This document shows positions 50,369-52,041 of a stretch of 52,041 nt of DNA, in pieces. Position 1 is the first letter of the stretch; every line of letters starts with the position of its first letter. The position numbers and the translations under genes are program-made. This DNA comes from Mesorhizobium huakuii (GTDB lineage Bacteria > Pseudomonadota > Alphaproteobacteria > Rhizobiales > Rhizobiaceae): contig NZ_BSNY01000002.1 in assembly GCF_030160235.1 (NCBI RefSeq), positions 1 through 52,041 on the forward strand, written 5' to 3'. The notes under the pieces are model-generated. The model was not told where the DNA came from. It made no database searches and saw only the letters and a list, made by a program, of their open reading frames with translations.

Positions 50369-51847
50369 CTAGAGTCCGCCCATCAGGTCTTTCACCTTCT
50401 TGGCCGCGTCGTCCGCTGCCTGATCGACGGTCATCGCTCCGGTCAAGGCATTCTGCAGCATGTCCGGGATGATGATGTTCATGATCTCGGGAGATTGCGG
50501 CAGCGCCGGGAACGGGATGCCGTATGGCAGCATCGAGGTGGTGACATCGAGGAACTTGATCTTGTCCAGGCGTTCCTTCATCCATTTGGTCTTGAAGCCG
50601 TTGAGATTGCCCGGGTTCGAGCCGGCATAGGCCATCTTCAGCGACCATTCGGGGCTCGACCACATGCAGATGATGGCCTTCGCGGCCGGTTCATCCACCT
50701 TGCCGCCCTCGACATATTCGGGCTTGAGGATGTGGATGTTCGAGCCGCCGAAGACGACCGCGCGCTTGCCGTCAGGGCCGGTCGGGATCAGGCCGTAGCG
50801 CATGTTGTCGATGACGGTCTGCGCCTTGTCCTTGTCGGTGCCGGTCGCCTTCTTCTGCAGGTCGAGCATGACATTGTAGTCGGACGGGTGCGAGATCATC
50901 ATGCCGAGCTGGCCGGCGAGGAACAGCGGCTGGTTGTCGGCCTGCTGGTTGGTGAGCGCCGAAACCGGAACCGACTTGTCGCGGACATACATGTCGTAAG
51001 AGGCTTGCAGCGCGGCCTTGCTCTGCGGGCTGTCGAGCTCGATCTGCTGATAGGTCGGGTTCGCCGTGGCTTCGTCGAAGACGCCGCCGCCATAGGCCCA
51101 CAATTGAGGCATGAAGCGGTAAGGGGTATTGCCGGCATTCTTGCGGGCCACGAGGCCGTAACCGGCAATGCCGAGCTTGTCGTGGATCTGCTTGGAGTAC
51201 TTGACGACGTCGTCCCAGGTTGCCGGAGCCTTGTCCGGATCGAGGCCCGCGCGCTTGAAGATATCGGCATTCCAGATGAACGCCATCGTCTCATTGTTGG
51301 TTGGAATGCCGTAGGTCACGCCGTCCCAGGTCACGGCTTTCATGGCGCCGGGCCAGAAATCATCGGTCGAATAGCCGACATCCTCGGGCTTGAGCGGCTG
51401 CAGATAGCCCTTTGAAGCGAACTCGGTGCCACCCAGGATTTGCAGGCGGACCGCCATCGGCGCGGCATTGCCAAGGAGCGCCGTGCGGAACTTGTCCAGG
51501 AGATCGTTGTAGGTGAGGGCCTGTTCCTCGAGTTGGATGTTCGGATAGGTCTTGCGGAAGGTCTCGAAGAAGTCCTTGTAGTACTGGCGCAAGAGATCGG
51601 GGTCGCCCTCGAACACGCCCTGATACCAGAAGGTCAGCCGCCCCTTGTAATCGAGCGGGGTGACCTTGGCGCAATCGGCCGCGGTGTCAAATTCCTGCGT
51701 GCCCGCAATGGAGCGCACATATTCCGGCGACCACTTGCTCAAGTCGACCGGCGCCGCGCCCAGAGCCGGTGCGGACATCAACGATGCGATCAATGCAGTG
51801 GAGACAGTGCCGCGCAGGACGGCACCGCCGAGTGTGAACCTCGTCAT
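50369..51847 (-). CDS. ABC importer extracellular solute-binding protein, family 1
   Basis: A 492-residue periplasmic binding protein of the MalE-like class. The N-terminal 30 residues (MTRFTLGGAVLRGTVSTALI, then ASLMSAPALGA) form a Sec signal peptide. The mature part has LTFWYQGVFEGDPDLLRQYYKDFFETFRKTYP, YGIPTNNETMAFIWNADIFKRAGLDPDKAPATWDDV and AGQLGMMISHPSDYNVM, the usual SBP_bac_1 landmarks. GGAGGATACCT precedes the ATG at 51847. At 492 residues it is longer than average for the class. First gene of the operon that continues through the permeases, ATPase, dehydratase and RraA-like gene. Confidence 0.92.
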   Translation of the reverse strand: MTRFTLGGAVLRGTVSTALIASLMSAPALGAAPVDLSKWSPEYVRSIAGTQEFDTAADCAKVTPLDYKGRLTFWYQGVFEGDPDLLRQYYKDFFETFRKTYPNIQLEEQALTYNDLLDKFRTALLGNAAPMAVRLQILGGTEFASKGYLQPLKPEDVGYSTDDFWPGAMKAVTWDGVTYGIPTNNETMAFIWNADIFKRAGLDPDKAPATWDDVVKYSKQIHDKLGIAGYGLVARKNAGNTPYRFMPQLWAYGGGVFDEATANPTYQQIELDSPQSKAALQASYDMYVRDKSVPVSALTNQQADNQPLFLAGQLGMMISHPSDYNVMLDLQKKATGTDKDKAQTVIDNMRYGLIPTGPDGKRAVVFGGSNIHILKPEYVEGGKVDEPAAKAIICMWSSPEWSLKMAYAGSNPGNLNGFKTKWMKERLDKIKFLDVTTSMLPYGIPFPALPQSPEIMNIIIPDMLQNALTGAMTVDQAADDAAKKVKDLMGGL

Positions 51848-51976
51848 AGGTATCCTCCAGGTTTCTCTCCCATGCCGCTTCGCATCGAGGCGAGCGGCTT
51901 TACTCGTCGGCCGCGGGGACATCTCCTCAAATGTATCCCTTCGAGCACTTTATACGTTTTCAGATCGCAGATTGGC

Positions 51977-52001
51977 TGTCAACCCCAACTTGAACAGTTG
52001 G
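51977..52001 (-). promoter_or_regulatory. promoter region with inverted repeat upstream of the CUT1 operon
   Basis: On the minus strand TTGACA (complement of 51977-51982) is a perfect -35 box; the -10 is unclear, with ACGTAT at 19 bases and TATAAA at 22 bases downstream. Directly upstream lies CCAACT-N5-AGTTGG (51985-52001), a perfect interrupted palindrome and likely regulator site. The regulator gene is not in the window. Confidence 0.5.
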
Positions 52002-52041
52002 ACGTGAACGGATAGCGAACACTGTCCGTTAAGCCATTGAA

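Overview
The window reads as chromosomal or large-replicon DNA of a GC-rich alphaproteobacterium of the Rhizobiales, most like Mesorhizobium and its relatives. The reasons are the CIRCE-controlled groESL operon, a usg-family gene, two DUF982 genes, a ROSE-type RNA thermometer ahead of a pair of small heat-shock genes, a dispersed palindromic intergenic repeat, and many ABC importers joined by ATGA/GTGA overlaps. The genus is an inference from protein style; no rRNA or complete tRNA is present to confirm it.

Layout. (1) 1-4.8 kb, stress region: groEL (cut by the window edge) and groES, usg, two DUF982 genes, two Hsp20 genes and small conserved hypotheticals. (2) 4.8-5.7 kb: a small glyoxalase-fold gene between two copies of a 35-bp direct repeat. 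(3) 5.7-14.8 kb, amine/diol catabolic cluster: a class III PLP enzyme and an APH-fold kinase on the plus strand; on the minus strand an operon for a B12-dependent diol dehydratase (large and medium subunits fused, small subunit separate), a cysteine hydrolase, an APC permease and an SDR, plus a second SDR near the left end. (4) 15.0-16.9 kb: two glycosyltransferases. (5) 17.0-23.6 kb, minus-strand sugar/sugar-acid operon: enolase-superfamily dehydratase, SDR, a sugar ABC importer (binding protein, ATPase, permease), a GntR regulator and a truncated aldose-1-epimerase. (6) 23.9-45.2 kb, the most striking part: a LysR gene diverges from 21 tightly packed plus-strand genes for aromatic degradation. 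They encode two hydroxyquinol-type intradiol dioxygenases, a PcpA/LinE-type hydroquinone dioxygenase with an MhqD-like esterase, maleylacetate reductase, a TfdB-like flavin hydroxylase, a two-component flavin monooxygenase, an alpha/beta hydrolase, two dehydrogenases and two complete Liv-type ABC importers. (7) 45.4-51.9 kb, minus-strand operon: a MalEFGK-type importer with a second enolase-superfamily dehydratase and an RraA-like aldolase.

How the genes work together. The aromatic block can be read as uptake of one or more phenolic compounds by two paralogous importers, hydroxylation to hydroxyquinol or hydroquinone, intradiol or extradiol ring opening, and convergence through maleylacetate reductase on 3-oxoadipate. 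The two sugar-acid operons each pair an importer with an acid-sugar dehydratase. The amine/diol cluster suggests activation by phosphorylation followed by PLP-dependent elimination, beside radical B12 dehydration of a diol. All substrates are inferred.

Regulatory features seen in the sequence include a CIRCE operator, a ROSE element, a LysR-type inverted repeat lying on the lysR start codon, a promoter with 14-bp-period repeats ahead of the GntR operon, and strong hairpins directly after three of the four solute-binding-protein genes.
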